Source: an actinobacterium acAMD-2 (GTDB lineage Bacteria > Actinomycetota > Actinomycetes > UBA12327). Taken from it: a stretch of DNA of 14,458 bases. A program made the translations under genes and the position numbers. A model generated the notes under the pieces. The model had not been told where the DNA came from, searched no databases, and worked only from the letters and a program-made list of their open reading frames with translations. The stretch covers positions 1 to 14,458 of the forward strand of contig JNSE01000017.1 of assembly GCA_000754455.1 (NCBI GenBank), given 5' to 3'. This document shows positions 14,203-14,458 of the stretch, piece after piece (the stretch's first letter is position 1; every line of letters begins with the position of its first letter).

Positions 14203-14219
14203 TCCCGTCACTCACCCCA
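14203..14219. repeat. Right copy of the 17-bp tRNA-His 3'-end repeat, probable attachment-site scar
   Basis: Exact duplicate of 14089-14105. The sequence just upstream does not continue the tRNA T-arm, so this is not a whole second tRNA. The 97 bp between the copies hold the terminator at 14111-14142 and the dyad at 14177-14199, and no gene. Confidence 0.55.
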
Positions 14220-14230
14220 GCCTTAGTCAC

Positions 14231-14256
14231 AAGGACCGGTCTTCGGACCGGTCCTT
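14231..14256 (+). terminator. UUCG-capped perfect hairpin, terminator-like without U-tract
   Basis: AAGGACCGGTC (14231-14241) and GACCGGTCCTT (14246-14256) form an 11-bp perfect stem closed by C(UUCG)G, an exceptionally stable tetraloop. What follows is CGTGCC rather than a T-run, so it may be a U-less terminator or a 3' processing/stability element. It sits 11 bp after the second tRNA-His end repeat. Confidence 0.6.
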
Positions 14257-14286
14257 CGTGCCTGATACTGTCCATTTTGCTTTAAC

Positions 14287-14362
14287 GCGCCGTTAGCTCA
14301 ATTGGCAGAGCAGCTGGCTCTTAACCAGCGGGTTCGGGGTTCGAGTCCCTGACGGCGCACCA
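14287..14362 (+). tRNA. tRNA-Lys (anticodon CUU)
   Basis: The acceptor GCGCCGT pairs with ACGGCGC (14352-14358), the D-arm is GCTC/GAGC, and the anticodon stem GCTGG/CCAGC encloses CTCTTAA with anticodon CTT. The T-arm is CGGGG, TTCGAGT, CCCTG with one G-U pair. Discriminator A14359 is followed by an encoded CCA (14360-14362). The last A is also the first base of the following start codon. GATACT/TACTGT around 14264-14271 is a possible -10 region. Confidence 0.97.
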
Positions 14363-14458
14363 TGAAGATTTTGCTTCCACCCTCTGAGGGCAAGGCACCC
14401 AGCCCTGGGCGTGGGTCAGCCGTGAAGTTGTCGTCACTGTCGCTTCCTGAATTAACCG
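14362..14458 (+). CDS. yaaA: YaaA-family (DUF328) peroxide stress protein, 5' part
   Basis: Thirty-two codons are visible before the window ends. The N-terminus MKILLPPSEGKAPSPGRG and the later LSLPELT are the typical opening of actinobacterial YaaA/DUF328 proteins. E. coli YaaA limits iron-driven DNA damage during H2O2 stress. The ATG at 14362 shares its A with the CCA end of tRNA-Lys, so there is no 5' untranslated region or ribosome site outside the tRNA. The conserved LLPPSEGKAP begins at residue 4, which makes a later start unlikely. Confidence 0.8.
   Translation, partial: MKILLPPSEGKAPSPGRGSAVKLSSLSLPELT

Noticed and set aside
14203..14219. A second, partial tRNA-His gene
   Set aside because: Identity stops abruptly after 17 nt and no D-arm or anticodon arm remains upstream, so an attachment-site copy is the better explanation.
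14017..14226. Small open reading frame over tRNA-His
   Set aside because: The peptide (GCSSAGRAPRCGRGCRGFKS) is the well-known spurious translation of a tRNA gene.

Overview
The window is a gene-dense stretch of chromosome from a moderately GC-rich bacterium, most likely a member of the Actinomycetota. The evidence is the close resemblance of the single-stranded-DNA-binding protein, EttA, truncated haemoglobin, Nei glycosylase, PepN and oligoribonuclease to their mycobacterial counterparts, GTG/TTG starts, and probable leaderless starts with TAnnnT -10 boxes. Several genes keep the relative order I recall from Mycobacterium tuberculosis (nei, DsbA-like protein, pepN, then glbO, ettA, ssb). 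I cannot name the species.

Layout. Positions 1-106 are non-coding and appear to hold two facing terminators. A large membrane acyltransferase with an SGNH domain (107-2194, minus) diverges from a protein resembling red chlorophyll catabolite reductase (2225-2962, plus). The latter runs without a gap into a converging pair of minus-strand genes, a Nei/Fpg-type DNA glycosylase and a DsbA-like thioredoxin-fold protein (2963-4410). A 76-bp divergent promoter region then leads to two coupled plus-strand peptidases: aminopeptidase N (4487-7036) and a prolyl oligopeptidase (7033-9108). These converge, with an 8-bp overlap, on a minus-strand cluster that reads ssb, ettA, an NAD-binding/DUF2867 protein, and group II truncated haemoglobin (13187 down to 9101). 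The right end is tRNA-Arg(UCU), oligoribonuclease, tRNA-His(GUG), two hairpins, tRNA-Lys(CUU), and the beginning of a YaaA-family gene that shares its first base with the tRNA-Lys CCA end.

Functional themes are oxidative and nitrosative stress with repair (Nei, DsbA-like, truncated haemoglobin, YaaA), peptide turnover (PepN plus prolyl oligopeptidase), RNA turnover and translation (Orn, EttA, three tRNAs), and surface modification (acyltransferase). Most of this is ordinary conserved actinobacterial core. The least ordinary items are the RCCR-like gene, a 17-bp duplication of the tRNA-His 3' end that looks like an integration scar, the tRNA-Lys/yaaA overlap, a tail sequence shared by three terminator-like sites, and a CCTAGG dyad that may serve as a shared divergent -10 element. 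I saw no insertion sequence, CRISPR array, phage gene or obvious new multi-gene system.
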